DNA from: Clostridium cellulovorans 743B
Lineage (GTDB): Bacteria > Bacillota > Clostridia > Clostridiales > Clostridiaceae
Assembly: GCF_000145275.1 (NCBI RefSeq)
Contig: NC_014393.1
Location: 2,666,001-2,730,000, forward strand
Direction of reading: 5' to 3'
DNA: 64,000 bases
Shown here: piece by piece, positions 37,664 through 47,031 of the stretch
Layout of the letters: each line of letters starts with the position of its first letter
Position numbering within the stretch: the first letter of the stretch is position 1
Program-made: the position numbers and the translations under genes
The notes under the pieces: generated by a model
The model's input: only the letters and a program-made list of their open reading frames with translations
Database searches by the model: none
What the model was told of the DNA's origin: nothing

Positions 37664-38788
37664 TTATAATAAATTATCTTCTCCTATTCCTTCTTTAATC
37701 AATTCATATACTTCTTTTAACAATAATTCTTCTTTTAATCTTTCAGATTCAAAGATGTTTATTATTTTTCTTATTGCATCTTGATTCTTAAGTTGTCCAT
37801 TTATTGTCTTCATATCATTCTCTATTAACATATATTTCATATAAGTAAGTCTTGCATCTTTATACTCATTTACAATACCCCCTAATTCTTGAATCTTGCT
37901 TTCTATTTTTTCATCCAATTTGTAACATTCTGATATATATTTAATCTTGTCTAACATAAGTCTCTTATGTTCTTCTATTAAATGAATTTGTCTATAGTCC
38001 ATTACATAATCTCCATCTAATAGTCTATAAAGATTTTTTAATACTTCATCATGAACCTTTATTCCATATATAGCTTTATTTCCCATCTCAATCTGTATCT
38101 CTGGTCTCAACTGTGATTCATCTCCATAAGACAATAAATAATTCTTTAAATGAGATAAAAATATAGATGGTTGAAACTTATATTTTTCTTGTGGATCTTT
38201 TACCTTCATTAATAAGCAATAATATAACTCAACCCATATGGCAAATTTTTCATAATTAGCTATACATTCCTCATATCCTTTTTTATAGTCATCATATAAA
38301 ATGTTTAATTTCCCAAAAGTTCCATCATTAAAAAAACCAATACTATACATTAATCCTTCGTTATCATCATACCCATATGTAAAAACTTGCAAAGGTCTAT
38401 GTTCTTTTTTATAATATTCAGAATTTTCGTAATAATACTCATCGATATATATTGTTAAATAGTTTTCCTGATCTATTTTTTCTTTCGTAAATTCCAATAT
38501 GTCTTGAATGTTTCTCATATTTTTCGCAGGAATAAATGAATAATCTAAGACATCTTTTGGAAAATATAAATCTTCTAAATAATCAAGCCATATGTACCCA
38601 TTTTCTGCTCTCATAAGATATAATTCAGTAAAATGTTCATATACCCATTGTTCCTTCATCTTATTAGAATAAATAACATTCATGGGCAAACTAAAAGTTA
38701 AATAAGTAGTAATTATTTTCTGTTCATATACCTCCAAAATTCTTCTTGTTTTTAAAACCTTAGAAAAGCTTTCAGTATTTTTATACAA
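37664..38788 (-). CDS. BtrH-N-like protein of the NRPS operon
   Basis: A 374-residue protein with no signal peptide. Residues about 110-170 (LTIYIDEYYY, KKEHRPLQVFTYGYDD with His130, then GFFNDGTFGKL) resemble the N-terminal domain of butirosin protein BtrH and related proteins common in NRPS and antibiotic clusters, which move an acyl group from a carrier protein to an acceptor; the match is by eye only. The C-terminal third is helical. It is the first gene of the operon, with a TTG start at 38788 after AAAGGGATG. It could offload the NRPS-bound residue. Confidence 0.45.
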   Translation of the reverse strand: MYKNTESFSKVLKTRRILEVYEQKIITTYLTFSLPMNVIYSNKMKEQWVYEHFTELYLMRAENGYIWLDYLEDLYFPKDVLDYSFIPAKNMRNIQDILEFTKEKIDQENYLTIYIDEYYYENSEYYKKEHRPLQVFTYGYDDNEGLMYSIGFFNDGTFGKLNILYDDYKKGYEECIANYEKFAIWVELYYCLLMKVKDPQEKYKFQPSIFLSHLKNYLLSYGDESQLRPEIQIEMGNKAIYGIKVHDEVLKNLYRLLDGDYVMDYRQIHLIEEHKRLMLDKIKYISECYKLDEKIESKIQELGGIVNEYKDARLTYMKYMLIENDMKTINGQLKNQDAIRKIINIFESERLKEELLLKEVYELIKEGIGEDNLL

Positions 38789-38837
38789 AACTATACATCC
38801 CTTTCATTATCATTATTATATATATGTATTTTAGCAT

Positions 38838-38922
38838 AAAATTACATATATTCTTGTCTAATTATTATATGTATTTTTATTACATTTTAGTTTATTATAA
38901 ACTTTCCTGCGCAACACGTCAA
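38838..38922 (-). promoter_or_regulatory. promoter and leader of the NRPS operon
   Basis: On the minus strand TTGACG (38917-38922), exactly 17 bases, TATAAT (38894-38899): a near-consensus sigma-A promoter. The roughly 100-base leader contains an A/T hairpin in which AAATTACATATA (38839-38850) pairs with TATATGTATTTT (38866-38877), possibly a 5' stabiliser or attenuator. Confidence 0.75.
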
Positions 38923-38945
38923 TATTTTGTATTAATTTACCTTGT

Positions 38946-39554
38946 TGTGCTAACAGATAAGTTTTTATTAAAAGGATATTTATACCACAATTTTGAACAG
39001 TCCAATCCTATTGACTGATATACTATTTTTGGAAATCATTATCCAAATACTAATTCTTTAATCTTTGATGTTTTTATACCTATACTAAAAAGTTTATTTA
39101 TAAAATAGCAAAAACTATGAGCTAATATTTTATTTAATATTCTTGTGGCAAACCTCAAAGTTGATTTTGCAAGAACACTCTGCATATTTAATTGCTCAGA
39201 GAGCTGAGAAGAAGTAGTTTCTACTCTACGACGAACTTTAAATATCAACTGCCTAAAAGGTTTTAAAAGTTTAGTTTTGCTATTGTTACGGTTTATTATT
39301 TAAAGACGAATATACCTTGTTTCTTCTAATTGCGAATCAACTTTTTGACCTATATATCCTTTATCACCTATTAGTATATCAATCTCTGAATTGGCTGTAA
39401 GTTCCCAGACGACATCTCTGTCATCAATATTTGATGCTATTACAGTAAAATCTGTGATATAACCATCGAGGGCCACTAAAGCATGTAACTTGAATCCATA
39501 ATATGCTTCTTTTTTTGAAGCACATCGCCCGTAGGCAGCCTCCGGCTTAAAATC
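38946..39554 (-). mobile_element. IS982-like remnant C
   Basis: It begins with TGTGCTAACAGATAAGTTTT as in copy A and carries a broken transposase: LHALVALDGYITDFTV, DDRDVVWEL, LIGDKGYIGQKVDSQL, then, after a stop and frameshift, VRRRVETTSSQLSEQLNMQ and ATRILNKILAHSFCYFINKL. It lies in the same orientation as copy B on the other side of the NRPS operon. Confidence 0.7.
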
Positions 39555-39975
39555 TTACATAAGTGGCAACAATAAAATCTTTTAAGTCTTTATTGTTATG
39601 ATAGAATCTTTATTAAACTCTGGCATATAGGTTAGCAAATATGCTGGAGTTTTTCTATTTGTAAGTATTGCCAGCGTATTTAACTAGCAACATGGGTTAA
39701 TTTATCATCGTCTTGATATCCAACTCACTGATTCAAATTGTATGTTCAATTATTCTATATTCATTTCCATATAATCAACAAAACGATTCAGTGGTATGAA
39801 GATTAGATCGTGTCTGAAAACAATATTATTCTATGCTACTTGGATAAAACAAAAAGGAGGAAGCATACATAAAAGTTAAATAACGTTAACATATATCTGG
39901 TATAAGTACCCCCTGATGAATGGAATATAATTCTTCAATAGTTTAAGATTAAAAAACTATTAATCACAGTTAGTT
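39555..39975. other. gene-free stretch
   Basis: No open frame, hairpin terminator or known repeat was recognised; stops occur in all frames. It is probably decayed transposon or island sequence. Confidence 0.4.
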
Positions 39976-40358
39976 TCAGCGATATTTTTCTCTGTATTTT
40001 TTATTAAATAAAGGAATAATATCCTTAAAGTAAGGCTTGTTTCCCCATAACTCCTTCTCACTTACAATAATTAAGCTTTTCTTCGTCCTAAAAACTGCAA
40101 CATTTAAAATATTGGGGTATAAAGCTGCCCAATTAGCTGCTCCTTTCAGTTCTTAAGCATGATAATAAATATTACTATCTCAGCTTTGTTGACCTGAAAT
40201 GTATGTACTGTTCCAATAGATGACTTTATCCATTCATTGAAATCTCTCAATTTAGTTTGAGGATACTGCTTTGCTAAAGGTTGCAACATTCTATTCAATC
40301 CATAAGTAACAGTTTTAAATGGAGATATGATATATAAATTTGGGAAAGTATTAATCAC
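39976..40358 (-). pseudogene. C-terminal remnant of an AAA_12-type superfamily 1 helicase
   Basis: The frame reads LYIISPFKTVTYGLN and SSIGTVHTFQVNKAEIVIF (the helicase motif normally GTVHTFQGKEADIV), then after a frameshift near 40160 continues AANWAALYPNILNVAVFRTK, SLIIVSEKELWGNKPYF to the stop at 39976. These match the last motifs of DNA2/IGHMBP2-like helicases. The rest of the gene is gone. Such helicases occur in several defence systems, consistent with the neighbours. Confidence 0.65.
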
Positions 40359-40719
40359 TATAAGGTCTTTAATATGCTTTTTTTAACCTTTAGATGTTGT
40401 AAATTTTTCTGTTGCATACCAATAGAGAAGTTTCTTTATTATTTCTTGCTGGATCTTAAGTTTAATATTTCAAAAATATGTACATTGGATATTTATAAAT
40501 ACTATTTTCAAAACAAAAAAACATCTGAAGTCTGCTAGATAGTAAGTTTAAAACTTATTAAGACAAAACTTCAGATATATTTACATAATATTAGATAATG
40601 TTTATTTTTTAACCTTTATAACCTTTTTTATTTATAAATTCATTAATATTAATAGTTTCCTGTTCTCTAGCCTTTTCATTGTTAGTTCTTAACTAAACTC
40701 TATGTTAAAGTATATAATT
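40359..40719. other. gap with a compound hairpin and a short coding tail
   Basis: ATCTGAAGT (40524-40532) pairs with ACTTCAGAT (about 40565-40573) around an inner hairpin TAGTAAGTTT/AAACTTATTA; it is a likely terminator. On the minus strand a frame ending at 40609 reads NNEKAREQETININEFINKK, probably the tail of a lost gene. Confidence 0.4.
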
Positions 40720-43260
40720 TTACAATGATCTTTTAGATATAACATCATCAACTTTACTTAATATACGCGTCTTGATGCTATGAGATAAGGATTTTCTTCT
40801 GTTAAGATTGATTTCTATATCAGCTTTTGACTTTCCAGAATAAGCCTCATAGATTGCTTCCCTAAAAACGTATATATTTTCGAATCCAGACCGTCCATCC
40901 TTTATTGCTGAAGCTAATGATTCTAACGTATTTTTCATACCAGTTAAATTACCGCATTCTCGATAAATATCAAAAAGTTCCTTCAGTAAATAAGTTGATG
41001 TATCAAACTTAGTAAGACCTTCTTTTAATAATTGGATTGCTTCATTTTGCCTGTTTTCTATGAATGCTTTATATAAAGCATTCATCTGATAAAATATATC
41101 TAATTGTCTTTCTGAATATAAATTATTAACTGTACTTAATATTTTATCCAATTCTTTTTTTTCTTGAAGAGATAAGTTATTTTTTCTCACTAGGCACTCA
41201 AAATACGCCTGCATCTGGTAAATATTTGCTAGATCCTTTTTATAATTATGCTTAGATAAATCAAATGCTAAATCATATTGTTCTAATAATATATATACAG
41301 TAGCTAATTCTCTTTTAGCTCTACTATGATTTCTATTTTTTGAAATAACATTTCTAAAACTATTTTCAGCAAACTCTAGTTGTCCTGAGAGCCTATAATT
41401 GAATCCTTTTAAAAAATTATAATTTATGTATGCTTTACTATCTTTATTAAATTTAGATCTTCTAAAAAATCCAACTTGCTCGTTAAACTCATTAGAATCC
41501 TTTCGTGCAAGAGCTAAACAATAATAATATTGAATCTGGCTTTGAGTAATAGGATCATACATTTCAAAAGTACCATTATTTTTTAATCCTTTTATAATAG
41601 TGATCACCTTATCTATTTTCATATCGTTATATAATTCTACAATAGATCGAAGGAAGAGAGTTGAATATAAAAACTTATTAGGAACATACTCATCATTCTT
41701 CATATTTTCTTTTATATAATAACTTAATTCTGTAAAATCAATAAAATCAGTATATTTAGGATTATCTATATTTTGATTAAATTCTTTTATTTTTTCTTTT
41801 AGGTAATTAAGAATATCCTTAGGTAATGAATATTTATTTCGTAATATATAATCTTGTATTACAGAATTGACTTTTATATACTCATTTGATGCTCCTATAC
41901 ATCTAACTATAGTTAATACTATAAATCGTCTAAAAATCTCTTCATATAAGGGATTAATTTTAAATATTTCATAAATAACACTACTAGGAACAGTGTCATA
42001 CTCTGACAAAAATGATAAAAAACCGTAACTGATATCTTCCTTTTCCTCTTCAATAACAGCATTAAGAATCGCGGAAGCCTTATCAGATGAATAATCTACA
42101 ATTTTATGCGGATTATTCTTAAGATACATAATATCATATTCTTTAACTAAATCTACACAGTACATTATCTGAGGTGGATATCCAGTCAATGATCCTTGAA
42201 TGAATTTAATATCATCTCTTTCAAAATTAACTCCTTCCAACTCTGCATATGTCCTAAGTAATCCAGCACATTCTGATTTTTCAAGTCCTGATAAATCTAT
42301 AAAGAAGAAATCATCATTAGTTCGGTATTTCATAGAATCTAATTTTATATTTGATGCTATTGAGATAACAATTTCATTTTTGATTTTTTTCAGTGCTTCT
42401 TCAAACCAAAGCTTAACGCTCCTGTCTAAATTGATTAAACATTTATCATCATATATAACTATATGTTCATTATACCTTTGAACTTCTAATAATAATTCTG
42501 ATAATAATTCAACTTTTGAGTTAAGTGAAGAAATTGAAATTATGTCTTGAAGTGAATATTTTCCAAACCCTAAATTAGATATTTTTATTATCAAATCCTC
42601 TATTGATTCATTTCTAGATAAAGAAATTGTAGCTGGAAAATAATACGATTTAATTATTTTTGCACTTTTTAGTACTTCTCGTACAAATGACCGCCTTCCT
42701 ATTCCTTCGATTCCTGATACAACAAGGCATTTCATTGGATTACGTGAACTATCATCATATCTCTCTTTAAACTTTTTTATTTCAGCATCTCTTCCATAAA
42801 ATAAGTTTTTCTTTTCAGCAAATTTTGAATCTATACTCATTTGCAAATTAATCATTTGACTAATTATTTTCTCGTATGCAAGTTTATAGTGATTTATATG
42901 TCTTAAGTTATATCCATTAAACCCAGCTTTAATAAAATCTGCTATACGTTTATCCGAATACATTATTTTAGGATCAATAATAATAGGAAATATTTGCTTC
43001 AACCTATGTGAACTTGAATAAAGCTTTTCTTGGGCATTATTAAGTTCTATTTTTACCCAATCTGAATTCAATGAATAATCAGAAATGAAATACACAAAGA
43101 TATCTGTATTATCCATATTTCTAAATATTTCATCAATATTTTTCATTCCACCTTCAAATGTTACTTCATCAAAAATACATCTATCTTTACCAAACAATTC
43201 AGCTATTGGCCTAACAAATTCTTTATCACAGCTACTGTGAGATAAAAATACTTTACTCAT
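40720..43260 (-). CDS. TIR-STAND-TPR protein, probable anti-phage NADase sensor
   Basis: An 846-residue protein. Residues 1-130 are a TIR domain (KVFLSHSSCDKEFVRPIAEL, DWVKIEL with the putative catalytic Glu72). Residues 155-470 form a STAND-type NTPase whose P-loop reads GIEGIGRRSF: the usual GK(T/S) lysine is Arg, so nucleotide binding may be changed. Residues about 560-790 are TPR-like helices (GFNYRLSGQLEFAENSFRNV). In known systems the repeats sense an invader and oligomerise the TIR domain, which destroys NAD+. The ATG at 43260 has AAGGTGG 8 bases upstream; a GTG four codons earlier overlaps that site. It appears monocistronic. Confidence 0.8.
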   Translation of the reverse strand: MSKVFLSHSSCDKEFVRPIAELFGKDRCIFDEVTFEGGMKNIDEIFRNMDNTDIFVYFISDYSLNSDWVKIELNNAQEKLYSSSHRLKQIFPIIIDPKIMYSDKRIADFIKAGFNGYNLRHINHYKLAYEKIISQMINLQMSIDSKFAEKKNLFYGRDAEIKKFKERYDDSSRNPMKCLVVSGIEGIGRRSFVREVLKSAKIIKSYYFPATISLSRNESIEDLIIKISNLGFGKYSLQDIISISSLNSKVELLSELLLEVQRYNEHIVIYDDKCLINLDRSVKLWFEEALKKIKNEIVISIASNIKLDSMKYRTNDDFFFIDLSGLEKSECAGLLRTYAELEGVNFERDDIKFIQGSLTGYPPQIMYCVDLVKEYDIMYLKNNPHKIVDYSSDKASAILNAVIEEEKEDISYGFLSFLSEYDTVPSSVIYEIFKINPLYEEIFRRFIVLTIVRCIGASNEYIKVNSVIQDYILRNKYSLPKDILNYLKEKIKEFNQNIDNPKYTDFIDFTELSYYIKENMKNDEYVPNKFLYSTLFLRSIVELYNDMKIDKVITIIKGLKNNGTFEMYDPITQSQIQYYYCLALARKDSNEFNEQVGFFRRSKFNKDSKAYINYNFLKGFNYRLSGQLEFAENSFRNVISKNRNHSRAKRELATVYILLEQYDLAFDLSKHNYKKDLANIYQMQAYFECLVRKNNLSLQEKKELDKILSTVNNLYSERQLDIFYQMNALYKAFIENRQNEAIQLLKEGLTKFDTSTYLLKELFDIYRECGNLTGMKNTLESLASAIKDGRSGFENIYVFREAIYEAYSGKSKADIEINLNRRKSLSHSIKTRILSKVDDVISKRSL

Positions 43261-44153
43261 ATTAAAATCCACCTTACAACTTAAATTTATCTTGTATCCT
43301 ACAAGTAGTCTTTAATAGCATTACTAAAACTATATTTAAATATAATTATTTTATTTACAAGTTAAATATTATCAATACTTATATAGGTTACTTGCAGAAT
43401 AGCAGTTTATTTTTATGATTTGTCATCATAAATAAAAATGCATTGTATGTAAAAATACTAAGTAAATGAACCAAAGAGAGTAGAACTATATATTGTTAAC
43501 TTAACATTTTTTCACACTTACTAGGTCTAAATCTACAAAAATTATAAAGTTTTATAAAATCTTTTTCCAACAATGGAAAAGTCTCTAAAACATTTACAGA
43601 TACAAGTGGAAACAAATCTTCAAATTTGATATATCTATGATTACAATGCATTATTTTAGTTTTGACTATGATTATCTAGAGTATTCATCTTCCCAAAAAT
43701 ATTATTTTTGACTCTATTCTTTATCTTATATTAGATTCAAGACTACATTTATTAAAAATAGTACCCTCTTTATAATAGTAACCCCTATATATATCTTTTA
43801 TTACTGTAACAATACCAAATCTCTAATTTTTTAACTCCATTCACTTTTTCTCATGAAAGTAGCTGAATAAGTATTTGAAATTTATTTTAAAATAACATAA
43901 TAAAATAAGAAGCCAGGTCAAAAATTACTCAAGCATAATCACTCAAGATATTTAACCTAGCTTCTTTCCACCTGCTTACAAATATATAACACTAATTTTG
44001 ATTACAATTAACCATCAAATGAAAAGTGCTTATTCAAAGCATAAGTACTGAAATATGTTATTATAATGTCATCTTCTAATGAGTTTTTACATTTTTGAAG
44101 ATCTACAAATTGCTATAGGAATAATTTTAATACGTCTATTTTATCTAACACTC
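43261..44153. other. gap with a terminator-like hairpin
   Basis: AAGAAGCCAGGT (about 43909-43920) pairs with ACCTAGCTTCTT (about 43955-43966) with one mismatch and is followed on the minus strand by U-rich sequence, so it probably terminates the TIR/SLOG operon. ACTCAAG is repeated within its loop. One 51-codon minus-strand frame (43496-43651) is listed separately; otherwise nothing is recognised. Confidence 0.45.
43496..43651 (-). CDS. short open frame, possible gene remnant
   Basis: A 51-codon frame from ATG 43651 reads MHCNHRYIKFEDLFPL and ends CEKMLS. The composition looks protein-like but there is no ribosome binding site and no recognised family. It is probably the tail of a lost gene. 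Confidence 0.2.
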   Translation of the reverse strand: MHCNHRYIKFEDLFPLVSVNVLETFPLLEKDFIKLYNFCRFRPSKCEKMLS

Positions 44154-46178
44154 CTACATACTTGATTTCCCTAAACTTTGTATACCTTTTATAATTAGTT
44201 CTATAATCTCTTGTGCATCCTCTGAACTAAATAAAATATCATTTTCTTCTGTAGTTAACCCATTATTAAATAGCGAGTATGCTTTACCTTTAATTTTTTT
44301 ACATATTTCATGGTACTTCATATATATATCTTTTTCATATAATTCCCTGTAAAAGTGATTGTTTCCGTTAAACTGTTTTTCTTCCTCAAATACGTTTGAA
44401 TCATTCCCCTTAATCATACGTATTATTTCTTTAGCTGCTCCACCAAAACCACCTAGTAAATAAATAGGCTTTTTCATATCAGAAGCTATTAAAAACTCTT
44501 CTAAGACACCAGGATATTTGCCTTTATAGCCAGTTACCTTTCCACCCATTATAATAACTAAGTCGATTTCACTTATTAACTTTTTTCTCATTTCAGTAAG
44601 AGATACGGACCATTTCTGTAAATGTTCTAACGATTTTACTTGTTTTATGTCCTCTATTTCACTAGAATCTAATTTTGTAGGATACCCATTGGGAATACAT
44701 TCTTGAAATTTTATTAGATTTTTATACTTCGCCTTATCATTAACAGAAATTTCCTCAGTTAATGGATACGCTATAAAATTATATACTCGAATATCTTTTG
44801 AATTTTCATTTGTTTTCTTATATGTTTCAAGCACATCAATTATAGCTTTTAATAGATTAAAATTACCTTTATTGTTATACTTGAGAGCACCACCATAGTA
44901 AATACTACCACCAAAATATAAGATATATCTAATTAACTCACACATTATATCCTTTAATGCATAAAATTTTAAATCCTTTTGTTCTTCTGATGCCTCAGAA
45001 ATAGAAAAACATATCTTCTTGCTTTTCAATGCTTTTTTATTTGTTACATAATAGGTTAATGGCGTATGATATAATTTATTTTTATCTAGTAAATCTAGTT
45101 CTTCTTGTGACAATGGAGGATCTGGATACAATATTTTATCATAATCTTTTATATTACCATTATGAAAGTCTAGTAATTCAGGTTTATTCACTAGAGTTTT
45201 AGCAATCATATTTTCTTTATTTTTAAAACCTCTTATTTTTAAATCATTATACTCGTGCCTTAGTGCTTCTCTATAAATCTCTGTAATAACATGATAAAAT
45301 TCAATAAAACTTGATTTTTCTACTAATCTAATAGTACGTATATTAGCCATATATGGGAACGACCTCATTTCTTCCTTTTCAATAGAATTAATTACCATTA
45401 CAGGTCTGTTTTCTTTTTTTGCGTATAAAACTTCTTTTCTGCACCAAGCACTATTTGTATACTTATCAGAATGAATAATTACTAAAAAAGATTTTTTTAT
45501 ATTTTTTTCAATTATTCCCCAAAACTCTTGTCCAATTTCAATATCATTAGCATCAAAAAATGTTTTAGATTTTGAAAATGCCTCAATATATCTTTTTAAT
45601 CTTTTAGTTACTTGTACTCCATCTGCCTTTGTATGGCTTAAAAATAACTTAAGAGGTTCTCTTTTATCTCCATCTTGACAATTATATAACTCACAAGCGA
45701 ATTCATGCGATAGCTCACTTAAGAGGAGTTCTCTTTTAAATTCGATATTCTCTTTTAAATTTTCCGTGCATTTAAAAACACTCTCCCATTGTTCTATATC
45801 CGTCAGCCTTATATAATTTTTCCCTTTTAGTTCTTCATGAAAATGAAACGAGTTATCGTTTATTGCCACTGGATATAATAAAATCTTACTCTGAATATCC
45901 TGCGTATTAATGATTCCTGTAATATAGTCTTCCCATTTCTTATCGACAACCATATTATCATCTATAAGTATCACTATTGCAGTTTTTTCAGAATTATTAT
46001 ATTGAATATCTTGCTCATCATGAATCATGTTCCTAAAATGAATGGGGATACCTATATCAATATAGTTAATATTGTCAGGATCTCTATTAAGCTTTTTAAA
46101 CAAATATGAAGCTAATTCAACTCCTTCTTTAAACTCTTTATGCCAAAGTATATACACTTGGAGTGGATTTTTATACAT
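44154..46178 (-). CDS. TIR-TIR-SLOG protein, probable defence effector
   Basis: A 674-residue protein. Residues 1-150 are a divergent TIR-like domain (LQVYILWHKEFKEG, IPIHFRN); residues 175-300 are a canonical TIR domain (LKLFLSHTKADG, FFDANDIEIGQ, SAWCRKEVLYAK with putative catalytic Glu249). Residues about 385-590 have SLOG features: ICFSISEAS, FGGSIYYGGALKY and VIIMGGKVTGYKGKYPGVLE, then PIYLLGGFGG. SLOG domains bind nucleotide-derived signals, as in Thoeris ThsA, so the TIR may be switched by a cyclic ADP-ribose-like ligand (inference). ATG 46178 was chosen from family-like sequence; a start 48 bases upstream is possible. It follows the 157-residue partner gene closely. Confidence 0.78.
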   Translation of the reverse strand: MYKNPLQVYILWHKEFKEGVELASYLFKKLNRDPDNINYIDIGIPIHFRNMIHDEQDIQYNNSEKTAIVILIDDNMVVDKKWEDYITGIINTQDIQSKILLYPVAINDNSFHFHEELKGKNYIRLTDIEQWESVFKCTENLKENIEFKRELLLSELSHEFACELYNCQDGDKREPLKLFLSHTKADGVQVTKRLKRYIEAFSKSKTFFDANDIEIGQEFWGIIEKNIKKSFLVIIHSDKYTNSAWCRKEVLYAKKENRPVMVINSIEKEEMRSFPYMANIRTIRLVEKSSFIEFYHVITEIYREALRHEYNDLKIRGFKNKENMIAKTLVNKPELLDFHNGNIKDYDKILYPDPPLSQEELDLLDKNKLYHTPLTYYVTNKKALKSKKICFSISEASEEQKDLKFYALKDIMCELIRYILYFGGSIYYGGALKYNNKGNFNLLKAIIDVLETYKKTNENSKDIRVYNFIAYPLTEEISVNDKAKYKNLIKFQECIPNGYPTKLDSSEIEDIKQVKSLEHLQKWSVSLTEMRKKLISEIDLVIIMGGKVTGYKGKYPGVLEEFLIASDMKKPIYLLGGFGGAAKEIIRMIKGNDSNVFEEEKQFNGNNHFYRELYEKDIYMKYHEICKKIKGKAYSLFNNGLTTEENDILFSSEDAQEIIELIIKGIQSLGKSSM

Positions 46179-46251
46179 ATTTTCACTTCTTTCAATCATA
46201 TTAACATTATAGATGTGTTCTATCATCTCATTACAAAAGCATAACTATCGC

Positions 46252-46725
46252 CTATTGTTCTAATAATGTCAAATCATTGATTTTTTCAACCCCAGCCATT
46301 TCTCCTAACATTTGAGTGTATACCATTAGTATTGCTTGTTTATCTTTTAATTCTTTTCTAAATTCAATCTTATTTTCTTGTGTGAAACCTAATAAAGATA
46401 TTTTGTGCCATTTTGCTGTAAATGGTCTAATGATTTGATTTAGTATTACTATTGCAATCTTTGTAAACTCAATGCAATCACGTTTATATTTTTTTATTAT
46501 TTCTCTAGTTAATTCAAAAATTTCATAAATACTTTCCAAAGCAGTTTGCTCATCACCATCATCATTTATTAGTTCTTGAGTAGTTATTCTAGTTAATAAT
46601 TCAATATAAAGTTCCCATGCTGCATCTTGATCTGCTGTCTGTGGGTTCCATTCCATTTCAAGGAATGACGTTTTAATTTTTAAAGTTGTCATGTCCCATC
46701 TTTTTAACCAATTTTTCCAATTCAT
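46252..46725 (-). CDS. conserved small protein (AWELYxELxTR family) paired with TIR/SLOG
   Basis: A 157-residue soluble, mostly helical protein. It has motifs I recognise from an unnamed family in many bacteria: DAAWELYIELLTRITTQ (about 34-50), a helical middle, and RPFTAKWHKISLLG followed by EFRKELKDKQ. It starts at 46725 and ends 73 bases before the TIR/SLOG start (26 before the alternative start), so the two form an operon. It may be a sensor, regulator or adaptor for the TIR effector; no catalytic motif is visible. Confidence 0.65.
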   Translation of the reverse strand: MNWKNWLKRWDMTTLKIKTSFLEMEWNPQTADQDAAWELYIELLTRITTQELINDDGDEQTALESIYEIFELTREIIKKYKRDCIEFTKIAIVILNQIIRPFTAKWHKISLLGFTQENKIEFRKELKDKQAILMVYTQMLGEMAGVEKINDLTLLEQ

Positions 46726-47031
46726 ATTATCACTACTTTCTCTTTATATTAATTTACTAAAATACAGAATTTATACACACTACAAATGTAAATATTTTTA
46801 TTCTTAAGGTCTATTACTTATTTATTGATATAAGTTCTATCTAAAGAATATGACTTAAATTTTATTATTGATATTAATATTTAGGTCTTTCTAGTTAATG
46901 CAACTTATATTTTGTAATCTGAAATGCCACAAGTTTTTTAATTCAATGTTTAAAAACATTTAAGGTTTTCAAAAAGAAAAAATGTATCTTTGATATATTT
47001 AATCTTACAATGGAGAAGCTATTTTTTAATA
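46726..47031. other. gene-free stretch
   Basis: A/T-rich gap between the membrane-protein gene and the TIR/SLOG operon. It should contain the operon promoter but no convincing -35/-10 pair was placed. Nothing else is visible. Confidence 0.35.
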
